Shown one piece after another: positions 38,301 through 47,960 of a DNA stretch of 64,000 nucleotides. The notes beneath the pieces were generated by a model. The model worked only from the letters and a program-made list of their open reading frames with translations, made no database searches and was not told where the DNA came from. Source of the DNA: Litsea cubeba (taxonomy: Eukaryota; Streptophyta; Magnoliopsida; Laurales; Lauraceae); the NCBI GenBank assembly GCA_012931725.1, contig CM022948.1, forward strand, positions 68,419,622-68,483,621. Direction: 5' to 3'. A program made the position numbers and the translations under genes. Position 1 is the first letter of the stretch. Each line of letters opens with the position of its first letter.

Positions 38301-41300
38301 TTCATACCAAAAATTCAAGCCCTTTGTCACTTACCTCTTGATCTTGCCTTGAATTTAGATCATCAGTTGTTTGTGAAGACGTCTGAGAGGGCAAACCATG
38401 GTTTGAAGCTGATGGCTGTTGAGATGGAGGAGCCAACCGCAAGCCATAACCTTGTGAGCCAGAAGATTGACTGTGATGTAGGTGAGCAACAGATCCATCA
38501 GGAGCAGCTGCTTCAACCATGTCTGATTGATTTTGGTCGGATGAACCGCCTATTACATTGTTCTCCCTTGACTGGTCCACTTTGTGAAGAAGCTCGAGCA
38601 TATTTTGACTGCAAAGATAAATGTTTTATCATCATCATCAGACTGTTGTTATCATTTTTTTTTTTTATAGATATTTGAATCCAATTATTAGTTTCATAGG
38701 CGAAGATTCCTTTAAATCCAAAACCAAATAGGAAAATTTCTTCAAATCAAAAAAGCAGAGTTCAATTGCAATAACCATACAAAGTACAAAACCTAAAATA
38801 GCAAAATTTCGACTTACCTTACTTGATTAGTCCTTTTATTTGGGGTGTTAAAGGTAGTTGACCTTTCAAAAGGAGCTGATACAGCAGATTCATAGCCAGG
38901 ATGAACACTTCTAGAAGGGAATTCCTCCATTCTTTTTGCATTTCTTTGCAAATCAGGTAAGTGCCCCTGTAACACACAACAAATACATATATGCTGATGA
39001 ATTAGAAGAGTTCAATATATCAGAAACCACCTGTACTATTCACTCAATGATCAATGTTCACCTTTCCTATATCCATGGAATTGTTCAAGACAACATTGCC
39101 TGCAGACTTTGATTGCAGAAAATATCCTTGCTCTTGACTCCTCAATCCTTGAGCGACCAACTGAGATAGGCCCTGTCTGTCTGAAACATTTGTTGTGGTG
39201 TCACCGGATTCCATATCAACCCCTAAATTCCCCATTGGATGATACTGAAATTTGCGAGAACCAGTAAATTTTTGACCCATCTGACCAACAGATTTTTGGT
39301 TGCCACTGACCAAAGGCTGATTATCCATAGCAGCTGACCATGCATTCTCTCTCATGCCATCTCCGACAGTAGGATGCCGACGATAAGAATGGCCAGATAC
39401 ATAACTGTCAGTGATCTCCTTCCGGTAGTAATTCTCATGTTTCTTATCATAAGTTTCACCTGAGGCCCTGTCAGGGGTACTTATGGACGACTCCCGAACA
39501 TCTATGCACTGGCTCGGCTGATGCTGAAGCATTCCAATATTCTCATTATTTCTATACATGGATGAATCAAACATAGCATGCTTCCCATAATCCAGATGAT
39601 GACCATGTTGGACCTGTTGATTCATTTCCTGATTGATCTTTGAAGTGCTTGGGTTTGGTAGAGCAGTAAAATTATTCATGTAAGGATCCGCGTGCACCTG
39701 TGTACCATTCACTCCAGATTTTACTAGTTCAAATCCGCCAGTTGAAATTGGTAAGGAAATTGAAACTATGTTATTATCACTCTTCCTAATTTGGCTATCA
39801 TGATCCCTTTCCAACTGCATGCCTCCCCTAACTTCATTGTTCTGAGGATGTCGAACAGAATTTTTATTATCAAAAATCTTCAACGTAGGATCCTCATTTG
39901 GTGATACTGACTCATTAATGTTCCATCCATTCGGCTTACTGGACGACTGACTATTGATATTATATTTAGTCATGCTCTGTTGGTGAGCCCATGAGCTTTG
40001 TATATTCTGCGAACTTAACCCCATGTCTGCAGATTGTGCAGAACCACGTGACTGCTCATAAATCTGACTTCCCCAAGAATATTCCTGAGGGTTATCCAAA
40101 CGCATAGGCGTCTGAACATGAAAACTATGCTCAACAAGTGAATTCTGCTGGGGACTCTGATCTAACCACTTGCTAGTTTCTTTTGGTGATTGCTGCAGCG
40201 ACTCACGGGAGAGATTCTGCTGAAAACCAAGGACACCATGAACACTGGCACTCATATTCGAATCATCAAAGAGAGGAAAAGTTCGTGGTATTAAGGAAGA
40301 GGCCGTCTGCATCTCGTCATCAACCCAAGCTGCAGGTTGCTTACCACTGTCATTCAATGCAGTAGCACGATTCTCAGTTGAAACCTCTGTTTTCGGGAAA
40401 CTCAAGCCACTCCATTCATCCTGTAACCCTGTGTCACTGCTAGAAGCTTCTGCCACCGCAGATTGCATAAGAGCACTCCAGCTCCCACTCTGGATGGATG
40501 GAAATGCACTTAAATTATCATTACCTTCCAATTGATTTCCAGGAATATAGCCCCCTGAATTCATACCACCAATCCTACTAAAAGAATTATCCCAAGCACC
40601 TTCATCTGTATTAAACAAAATCTTAGCTTCTGTTGGATCTAGGGTAACCAACCCCGGAGAAGGCTGCTCAGCTTGTGCTGCCACTTTTTCCTGGAGATTT
40701 CTCTCCCAGCCCACTCGATGCTCCTGCCTATCGTGAAATTCCTGCACCTGTACATTCCTTGACAGGGAATTCATTTGCTGAAAACTCCCCGATAATAAAC
40801 CATTATGTAGAGTTGATATAGGGGCATGCCCAAACAAATTTTTTGCTTGAAAGCCTTGACTGGAAACTGAAACACCATCTGATACACAGATATCAGTGGG
40901 AAACACAACAGACTGATCACTTTGAAACACATTAAAAGCAGCCGATTGTGTTATTGTCTTATCTAATTGGTTACCACTTGACTTGGAAAACATATCTGCA
41001 CCATCATTATTAATCCCCTGGAAATGTGAATATTGATTAAAAGCACCCCTTGTTGGGACAACAGGAGAGCCGTATAAAGATTGATCAAGCTGTAGAGGAA
41101 GAAGGCCCATTGAACGTGATGCCTGACTTTGATCTTGGGGGAACATGTGTCCATTTGAAAATCCTTGCATTGCAGGAGATCCATTGCGATGTGCCCAGTT
41201 TGTGTTACCAACCATGAGCATTTGGGAGCTACTTGGAATCCTGGAGTCACCTACCACGGGCTGACCAGGCCACATGTAAGTAGATGTGTCATGAATAGGG

Positions 41301-41533
41301 GCCCCACTGGCTAAAGAGGGTAATTGATCACTGGCTGCCTGTTTTGCAACACCAGACAGTGCATTCAAAGAATTTTCGTGCCTGACTTCCTGATCCAGTT
41401 GCTGAAGTTGCTGCTGCCTCTGAAGCTCCTGTATTTGCTTGTAAATGAAACGCTGTTGCTGTGACTGCATGTCATTGACCCCTGTTTGCTGCCTCAACCA
41501 AGGTTGGGGAACACCTGGTTGTTGATTCCTCAT
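29006..41533 (-). CDS. Large plant-specific Q-rich protein, dentin sialophosphoprotein-related family (8 exons)
   Basis: Minus-strand exons in transcription order: 41533-39062, 38966-38818, 38608-38335, 38223-36536, 34436-34388, 34274-34027, 33548-33444, 29234-29006 (TAG at 29006-29008). They total 5214 nt, 1737 residues. The exons fit together in phase without exception. The protein is hydrophilic and rich in S, Q, N and H. It has a Q-rich segment near residues 25-55 (QELQRQQQLQQLDQE), an exon-3 segment QNMLELLHKVDQ, and conserved C-terminal blocks: ELLPWHKEV near residue 1510, then EWAQAANRLIEKVEDEAEM, the basic run RPRRRLILTT, and a tail with RLARFHGRG and ALPMPRNLP. I recognise these as the Arabidopsis AT5G07940/AT5G07970/AT5G07980 type; no biochemical function is known to me. 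The chosen ATG is the first in the unbroken frame. Family members extend further N-terminally, but the sequence upstream of 41,561 is frame-shifted. Functional gene with an internal start, or recent pseudogene, are both possible. Confidence 0.85.
30213..31110 (+). mobile_element. Diverged hAT-type MITE with gene-like interior
   Basis: The left end TAAGGTTGTGAACAG and right end GACCCGTTTGCATCCCT match the family of the elements at 693 and 1517. GGTTCC/GGATCC-rich blocks lie inside both ends. The middle (about 30440-30800) is CT-rich, with a short MSKSELLPHQPNPPLKSL frame ending at a donor-like CAG|gtatgt, as if a first exon had been captured. A (GT)n run is at about 30914-30937. Confidence 0.5.
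31249..32566 (+). mobile_element. hAT-type element (1.3 kb) with nested insertion
   Basis: The left end TAAGGATGTAAATGGGTC and the right end GACCCGTTTACATCCCTA belong to the same family as the elements at 693 and 1517. The flanks GCGGAGTG and GCGAGTGT suggest an 8-bp duplication with one change. Inside are a Tourist-like MITE (31437-31735) and an imperfect tandem duplication of about 310 bp (about 31862-32181 and 32182-32430). The repeated unit carries ACTTAGATTTCAGTCTT and ATGGAGGGCTCTGGGTGAGA. Confidence 0.65.
31437..31735 (+). mobile_element. Tourist-like MITE, copy 1 (299 bp)
   Basis: The ends are CGTGTTTGGATGTATGG and, inverted, CGTGTTTGGCAATTAAC. The interior is AT-rich with GACTTTTTGTATAGAAAAGT. 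It is nested in the hAT element at 31249-32566, and a reverse-orientation relative lies at 43669-43960. Confidence 0.65.
35252..35325. repeat. (GA)n microsatellite, about 37 units
   Basis: A long perfect GA run in the Q-rich gene's intron between 34437 and 36535. It is translated as a serine/leucine repeat only by chance. Confidence 0.95.
36113..36440. mobile_element. Foldback MITE in an intron of the Q-rich gene
   Basis: Two arms of about 130-140 bp are inverted copies. The left has GGATTTGCGAGAAAGG, CCATGACAAATCC and AGTTAGCACT; the right has the complements (GGATTTGTCATG, AGTGCTAACTAG, GCAAATCCGTGAAAG). They meet around 36255-36270. It is related to the element at 41951-42328. Confidence 0.65.
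38224..38334 (-). other. Frame-neutral 111-nt intron or in-frame nonsense stretch
   Basis: The donor GAG|gtaagt is near-consensus and the acceptor is atatgcag|GGA. Both sides are in phase 0, and the interval is 37 codons in the same frame with one stop, TGA at 38302-38304. The interval still reads as family-like protein (SDKGLEF before the stop, ETNETVFRKIGSDASDFDM after it). An alternative 87-nt GC-AG intron (donor AAG|gcaaga at 38347, acceptor attcag) would also keep the frame. Confidence 0.6.
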
Positions 41534-41872
41534 GTCCTGCTGCTGACCACCAAGAAAGTCAAATTAACAGGGGGCTCAACAGTTTCAAATCTTCCTCGAT
41601 TTCCGGTAACCTCTGGACTGTGCTCAAGAGCATACCTTTCCCAGTGATTCAATAACAGGTAAGTTTCAAAATACTTTCAAAGGATGCATCTTCCAGATTG
41701 GGCCTCATTTAGCTTCTTAGAAACCTTGATAACCATGTACAAATCCATGTAAGCTGAAGTATTGTCGGCTTCTAGTTTGACCTTCCACAAATTTGGGTCT
41801 CAAATTTAACCACGTAAGATTTGTGTCAAGAGGTATCCTTGAAGATGGCCAACAACTTTTATCTCTCAGAAT
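41534..41872 (-). pseudogene. Frame-disrupted 5' part of the Q-rich gene's main exon
   Basis: Upstream of the chosen ATG the same exon seems to continue to an acceptor (atcaacag, exon edge 41872), but the frame is broken. In the main frame the segment includes WLNLRPKFVEGQTRSR and LHGFVHGYQGF, then TAA at 41717-41719. From about 41721 the family-like residues continue in another frame (KKLNEAQ, then EVTGNRGRFETVEPPVN) with TGA at 41677-41679. At 41561-41563 the frame returns with FDFLGGQQQDM, which a missing T in a T-run would explain. The resemblance to the family N-terminus is from memory, so it needs an alignment. Confidence 0.6.
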
Positions 41873-41950
41873 CTGTTGATATACAAGCAATAAAATTATA
41901 CTTATGTCTTAACTTAATTATAAAATAAAGTATTACTTTAAAGGTTTACG

Positions 41951-42328
41951 TTCTGCTGAGAGGTACCTCTCACAGATTGCACAAAAGGTAAAAATCAAAG
42001 CCCCGTGTGGGACCAACTTGGATGAATGCCAATCATGGGAGGCAGCTTGGTGGAAAGGTCTCATTATGGATATGACTTTGGGCAAAAACCATCTCAATCA
42101 GATCACGACAACCATTGATTTTAAGACCTTAAAGTTTAGTAATTTCTTAAGTTGAGTTTTTTATGAAATGCAATGCAACGGTGAGTATAATCGAATTAGT
42201 GTCAAATTAGGGTGAATGCCAATTCATGGGGAGTTAGTGAGTGAGTGGGCTGGATTGGTCATGGGGGTCCCATGTAGTGGTAAAAAAGTTACCTTTCACG
42301 CAAACCATAAGAGGTACTTCTCAGCAGA
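41951..42328. mobile_element. Foldback MITE (378 bp) just upstream of the broken exon
   Basis: The terminal inverted repeats are TTCTGCTGAGAGGTACCTCT and the complement of TTCTGCTGAGAAGTACCTCT, continuing with inverted GTGTGGGACC/GGTCCCATG and GCCAAT-type arms. It lies about 80 bp from the acceptor of the Q-rich gene's main exon. No clear target duplication. Confidence 0.7.
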
Positions 42329-43429
42329 AAGAAACCCTATATTAAAATACTCAATCTATAACCCTTACATATCCAGTAAGAAAAATATAATGCATAAAAA
42401 TAAAAGAAGCTCACATCACAAGCTAAAAGGATGTAAGAGAATGATCAAATCTTTAAACAAACCCTCTTTCCAGAGTTCGTTTGAGATTACACTTTGACAT
42501 CCGTCGGTTCCTTCTTATATGCTCGATACAGTAGGGTTTTGAGAAAGAGGAGATCAGTTGGGAGAGTACCCCCTCCGTTCACTCTAGATCGGCTCTAGGG
42601 TTTTGGTCCGACAAGCCTCAATGGCCAAGAATTTGTTGATTTCGCCCCTTTTCCATTGGTTCTACAGTTTTGTTTGTCTACATGCTTGATAGTTGATCTC
42701 TCATTATCTGAAGCAATCAGTAATGGTAGGAAAAGATGGTTTTAAAAGGCCATAAACAAGAAGATCAGAAGATCAATGAGCACGTCTTCAGATCTTGAAG
42801 CTCCTCCAACCCTACAGTGAAAGGACCCTCGAGCTCAAGCTCCTCTGAGATCAGGAAGCCTCCACTACCCAAACACCTTCAAGTTCTCGAAGAGAGATCC
42901 ATTTTCTTGTTTGTTTCTATACTTTCGAAAGATACATCTAGACTAGAGCTTGAGCCCATGTTTTGCTGAGCAAGAAGAATGGTAGATTCTTTCATTCCAG
43001 TTACTCGAAGCAGCACAAGTAAACATGGTATAGTCTGTCTGGTTCGGAACAAATTGGGAAGCCGATGCAAACTCTAAGAAGGGTTTGGATAGGAAAGTGC
43101 CAAGCCATGCGGAGGACAAACCCCAAAGAAAATAACTCCATGAAAGAAATTCTTTTATTAAAAATTCTGAATCGAACCATAATCGTCTACAACACCATAT
43201 AAATAAGAAAGAAACCTTAGAGGCTAAGACTCCTGATCAAACTAGTAAAAACTAAATAATACCCAATCTAGGAAATTAAATAAAGAATCCAACCGAAATT
43301 AGAAACATAATTCTAATTATAACTTATTAAGGAGACTAAACAAAATTAGAAAGCTAATGACAATTCAAAATTTTTAAACTCCCTAGGGTCCCACACATAG
43401 GTCTTTTTCCTACGGATTATTGGCGCCAT

Positions 43430-44950
43430 TCATAATCCGATGGGACCAGTGGTGTCATAAGTGTCCTACCCATTAGTAAGGAAAGCCCCTCATTGCCACA
43501 GACCACATCTTCATCATCTCCCGCATTGCCCCCACAAATACGAGACCATCGTCATCGTCATAACTGGCTTCCTCATCATCATTATTACCATTAACAGATA
43601 GATTCTTAGCAACATGAACCATCCGTTTACGACAATATGATGCTATATGTCCTGATTCACCACATTTATAACTAGTTAAAGTGAAGTAAAGTGAATCCAG
43701 ACAAGAAATGACAAGGGGTCATATCAAAAGTACACAATTTCAAAATTCCCCCCGAATTTTTTTTAAAAAGTCAAAAAAGCAACATCCTTTCTCCAATAAA
43801 AGACAAAAAAAACTCTACTTTTCTATACAAGAAGTCAAAAAGATTCCATACCAAACAACTAAAAATAAAACACCATCATAACACCTTATATTTTATTCTC
43901 TCTTGATTTGATGCTTCACCTCACCATACTTCAATTCACCATACATCCAAACGGGCTCTTAATTATTCCCTTGCCTTTATCATTATTCCAGCCCCCAACC
44001 TAAATCATCCAACTGCATATTGATCACAGCAACCTGTACTTGACTGCACATCGCCTGTTCGTCTATTTTCATTACAAATCAAACCTCGATTGGCCCAATT
44101 AAATGATGGACCAGCAACCTGTTTACCCCTCTTGATACTTTTCAATTGTCTTCATACATTGATAGGCCTCATCCACCAAAAAAAAATGAAGGAATTGACA
44201 AATCGACTTGCATAGATGATTAAAACATGCACATAATGTGCAAAAATGATCTTTTTGTTTTTGAAATGTCATTCATTGCCACAAGATGATGGAATTCTCG
44301 GTATATTCATCCACAGTCCCATCCCATTTTTGTATGAAATGTAGATTCATGTCAAGGGTTGTGCAAAATTTCGTGGAAGTAACCTCACATTTTCTTTTTC
44401 GTCATTTCCCAGAAGGCCATTGGTTCTTTTCCTATTCTTTGTATCATTCACTTATTTTGAGTCCGACAAGCAGCGGTTCTTCCATTTAATTCCATAGCAT
44501 CTAACTTAACTTTCTTTAGATCTGAAATTTCCTTGCACTCAAATACATTTTCTAACCATTTCGAAAATTCATCACCACTTATACCACACATTAAAATCTA
44601 AAATCTTGATCTTCAAGCTGAAATCATCAGCTCTTTCATACCTCCTTTCAACGATCCATTGATTCCAAAATATGGAAGAGATTAAGAAAACCGTCACCAT
44701 TACTCGATCCCTCACTAGAAGATAATTGGCAGGGATTGACACAATCCAACTATTGAATCAGATTCTCGACTTCTTGTTGAAAAATCTGGATCTCAAGGAC
44801 ATAAGGATCTTGTTGGTCTCCCTCATCACTCTGTACATTATGCCAGTGTGGACGGCCACATCCTCAACATAGCGGTATTTTGTCAAAGAATGGAAACTAA
44901 AATAAAATAAAAATTAAACGAATATGATCCTTCAGCTCTGATACCCACTG
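43430..44950 (-). mobile_element. LTR-retrotransposon gag remnant with primer-binding site
   Basis: On the minus strand, GGGTATCAGAGCTGAA at 44931-44946 matches the initiator-methionine tRNA primer site of plant LTR elements. Gag-like frames with many stops follow. A CCHC knuckle (KCGESGHIASYC) near 43625-43668 is followed by an acidic stretch (DDEEASYDDDD). The MITE at 43669-43960 removes the first cysteine. Protease and polymerase are not seen before 43.4 kb. Confidence 0.65.
43669..43960 (-). mobile_element. Tourist-like MITE, copy 2, inside a gag sequence
   Basis: Reverse complement of the MITE at 31437-31735 (shares AAGTCAAAAAGATTCCATAC and CCATACATCCAAAC). It lacks the outermost bases at the low-coordinate end. 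It interrupts a retroelement zinc-knuckle codon series. Confidence 0.65.
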
Positions 44951-46157
44951 ACAGAGTTCTTATTAGCAAAATCGGACTATGTAATGGAAGCCAAACAAAT
45001 AGATTTCAATTGGTTGGGAAAACACAAAAACATATCAAACTCTAACTGGATCTACAATCACATAAGCAAACACAGTCACCACGCTCATGGTTGACCTTGG
45101 AATCACACAAATGCCCACGGATCAATCCACGGTCCTTGAAGTTTAAAGTATCACTGCCAAACAATGGTCCAGCATAACCAAAAAAATGCAAACACAAGGA
45201 GAAAAGTAGAAAATAATTTACCCCAAATTGCCAATCCCTACGGACCTATTTGTTTAATAGAGAGGAGAGTAAAAGTGACGAGGACATCACAGCTCCTCCG
45301 TTCAAAATCTACAAGAGAAAAAAGAAGAAATTACAAATGCAAGCTTCTTTGTGGTTAGACAGCTACTGTTTGATCTTAGCAAATCCAATGAAGTTCTACC
45401 ATTGGATCTTGATTCTTGATCCTAATGCAGATCAACAGTTGGATCTAACCCAATCTAAGCTATGATCAAGATGAAGACCTCAGGTGGCAAACATCAGGAA
45501 GACCCCACATTGGGATGTGGCCACATGAGAGGGTCCGAAGAAGCAATAAAGCATCAGCAAAGAGAAAGAGGACCAAGACCAAGAGGGCTCATCAGGGAGC
45601 CCACCTGTGGACCGTACAGGTCATACGGCCACATGGGCGTACGACCCAATCCCCAAGAACACCCAAGTCTTTTCTGTTTTCTTTTATTTGCCTTGTTTGT
45701 TTTATTTATTAGAGTTCAGTAATTGTAGTTCCATTAGTTTCATATTAGTGTTTTAATCTTAACCCTTCATTTGTTTTATTGGTTGAGATCAAGTCTAGAT
45801 TAGGGTTTTCTCATTATAAAGCCTTATAAACACTCTTTTCCAAGTTAATGATGGATAACACATTGATTATGGGTGCATATGCTCTCACACCTGTGAAAGG
45901 ATCCGGCGCAAAGCCACTTGTGCGAATCCGGAAAATTGGGTAATCTTCTCCTTCTTCCCTTTTCTATTTTCAAGATATTGTTGGTTTCATCTTCCCATCA
46001 CATTCTCCATTAGCAAACAGCCCCAAAACCCTAAATACCTTGACCATACAACCCTAATACCATCAAAACCCCAGATCTAAACAAAAAAAACCCCATAGCC
46101 ACCAGCCATAAACCCCTCAAACCTGCTGAGTAACTTCTTCATCTATCCATCCAGTAC
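44951..46157. other. LTR-like sequences without genes
   Basis: 44951 to about 45250 should include the LTR paired with the primer site at 44931-44946; its far end is not clear. About 45470-45960 looks like plus-strand LTR or leader DNA, with TATAAAGCCTTATAAACACT near 45820-45840 and an AGGGTTTTC motif. No intact coding region. Confidence 0.35.
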
Positions 46158-46326
46158 TGTTGCAAAAATCGGCCTAGGTGGCGCCCAGGTGGCGCTAGTC
46201 GGCAGTCACCGCCTAGGCAGCGCCTAGGCGCTAGGCTGGGATTAATCGGGCTAGGCGGGGATTAATCAGGAATTAATCCCTAGTCCATGCCCACCGCCTA
46301 GCGTCCGCCTAGCGATTTTTACAACA
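46158..46326. mobile_element. Palindromic CGCCTAGGCG element, copy 2 (169 bp)
   Basis: It has the same termini and interior as the copy at 22.5 kb, in the same orientation. The 14-bp flanks (46144-46157 and 46327-46340) share CCATCCA at the same offset, suggesting a decayed duplication of the same length. Confidence 0.8.
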
Positions 46327-47295
46327 TTGCCATCCACACGTGCTGACCACCAACAGACCAAATACCCCCTAGCCAAACCTACCCTTTCATCAAATCCAGC
46401 CATTCAACACTCCAAACCTTGGAACCCTTCTGCCAAAACCCAGATCAAGCCAAGCTGAACCAAGATCCAGCCTATAGAGCCTGGTCGAACCTCATCCAGT
46501 TCAATCCAAGCCTAGCCGAACACCTACTGGGGTTTTCCACACTTGGCCAAACCTGATTTCAGATTCTTTGAACTCATTTGAGCCTCTTCTTCATACTATT
46601 TTGTCTATATTTCAGATCTGAATAATTTTATGGCTTTTCAAATTGATTTAAATCTGAACCAAGCTTTTGCCATATAACTGTCTACTTCATTGAGAACACT
46701 TTTGAACCTATCTTTCGTCAAATCCTCAAGAGGGATAAGTAATCTTATTGTAATTGATAAATCCCTAAGCTAGTGGAAGACATTCATTTTCATTGAGACC
46801 CTCCATTCTAATTTGAGGGGTCCGTATTGCGGGATTGCGATAAGGCCTAGATTCATCTCTAGTCTCCTAATTGAAATGTAATAAAAGAGGGGGATCTGGG
46901 TTTTACTTTATATTTCTAATTATGATTGTTAATTACTATTGATCTCATGTAGTTACGTAGGTTAGCCTTACACGGTCCTGCATCAAAAAGTAAACTAAAA
47001 GGTCAAATAAAGAAGAGGGGGTGGAGAGTAAAAATCACTACAAGACAAACTTTTTTACTCTACAACACTTTATTATGGTTAGGATGAGTAATATGAAGTT
47101 GAGAAAAGTGGGGTAGAGTGACTACTTTAAGTCACATCAAAACATTACTCTGCCCTCTCACTTTTCATCCAAACACCCACGGAATAAAACTTCTTGCCAC
47201 ATCAGTGATTATTCTACTCTTCTTCGATCCAAACACCCAGGAGTAAGACTTTATGTCACATCAGCCCCTTTTTACTACTCTCTCATGCCAAACAA
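46327..47295. other. Non-coding repeat-derived stretch
   Basis: 46330-46560 is CCAAACC/AACCAAG-rich. 46980-47295 resembles a MITE, with a duplicated unit containing ATCCAAACACCCA and CACATCAG, and an end GGCTTGTTTGTTTGGCAT read on the minus strand. Termini are not firmly identified. Confidence 0.35.
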
Positions 47296-47960
47296 ACAAG
47301 CCCTACTTGACCTCCGTGCATTGCAAATAGACATAGTTGATAAGGGTCCTGTCCAAGTGACCAATGATGATGAATCCCATTTTGCCGGCCTCGAGAGAGA
47401 AAGGTACCCCTCTTCCCAACATGGTGAGGAGGGGCAGGGATCCTATCCAGCCACTGCAAGAGATGTGATTGTGGACCAGTCATCCACATGTTTCTCAAAC
47501 AATTTGTTCAACCAGAGATGCTCGGGTGTCTGTCCGAAAGGATGGTAATTATGAAAAGACTGCCTTTTTTGTAGCTCTCCTATGAATGAAAACCGGATTT
47601 CCTCAATTAGTAGTGATAAGGTTTCACTACCTACGCCTGAGGAATGTTCACACTTCCATGTAGTTGGAAGTAGAAAGGTGACATCTATGAGATCAAAGAA
47701 GAAAACAGTTTTGCAATGGGTGGCCCAGCCCATGTTGGTACTAGATGACAAGCCATCCTGATCAATATAAGTCTTTCCAGTTGATGGAAAGGTTGTTGGC
47801 CTCTCGGTCAGTAATAATAAGAGAGGGCGGAAAGGCTCGTTGTGATTCATACAAAAAAATGGATGCAGCAAAATCACGCAGGCTTTTTGTTGCAATCCAA
47901 GAAAAGGGGTTCTATGGAACTTCAAAGCATCACTTGCTCAATCAATTATGAAAGAAGCAG
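47296..47960 (+). other. Unrecognised decayed coding-like stretch
   Basis: Plus-strand frames such as SFQLMERLLASRSVIIREGG and KSRRLFVAIQEKGFYGTSK alternate with stops, and a 160-codon frame lies antisense. It may be a retroelement or captured gene remnant. No family is recognised. It lies in the proposed 9 kb first intron of the Q-rich gene. Confidence 0.25.

Noticed and set aside
47443..47925. 160-codon minus-strand frame
   Set aside because: Antisense to equally plausible plus-strand pieces; no family resemblance and no transcription signals.
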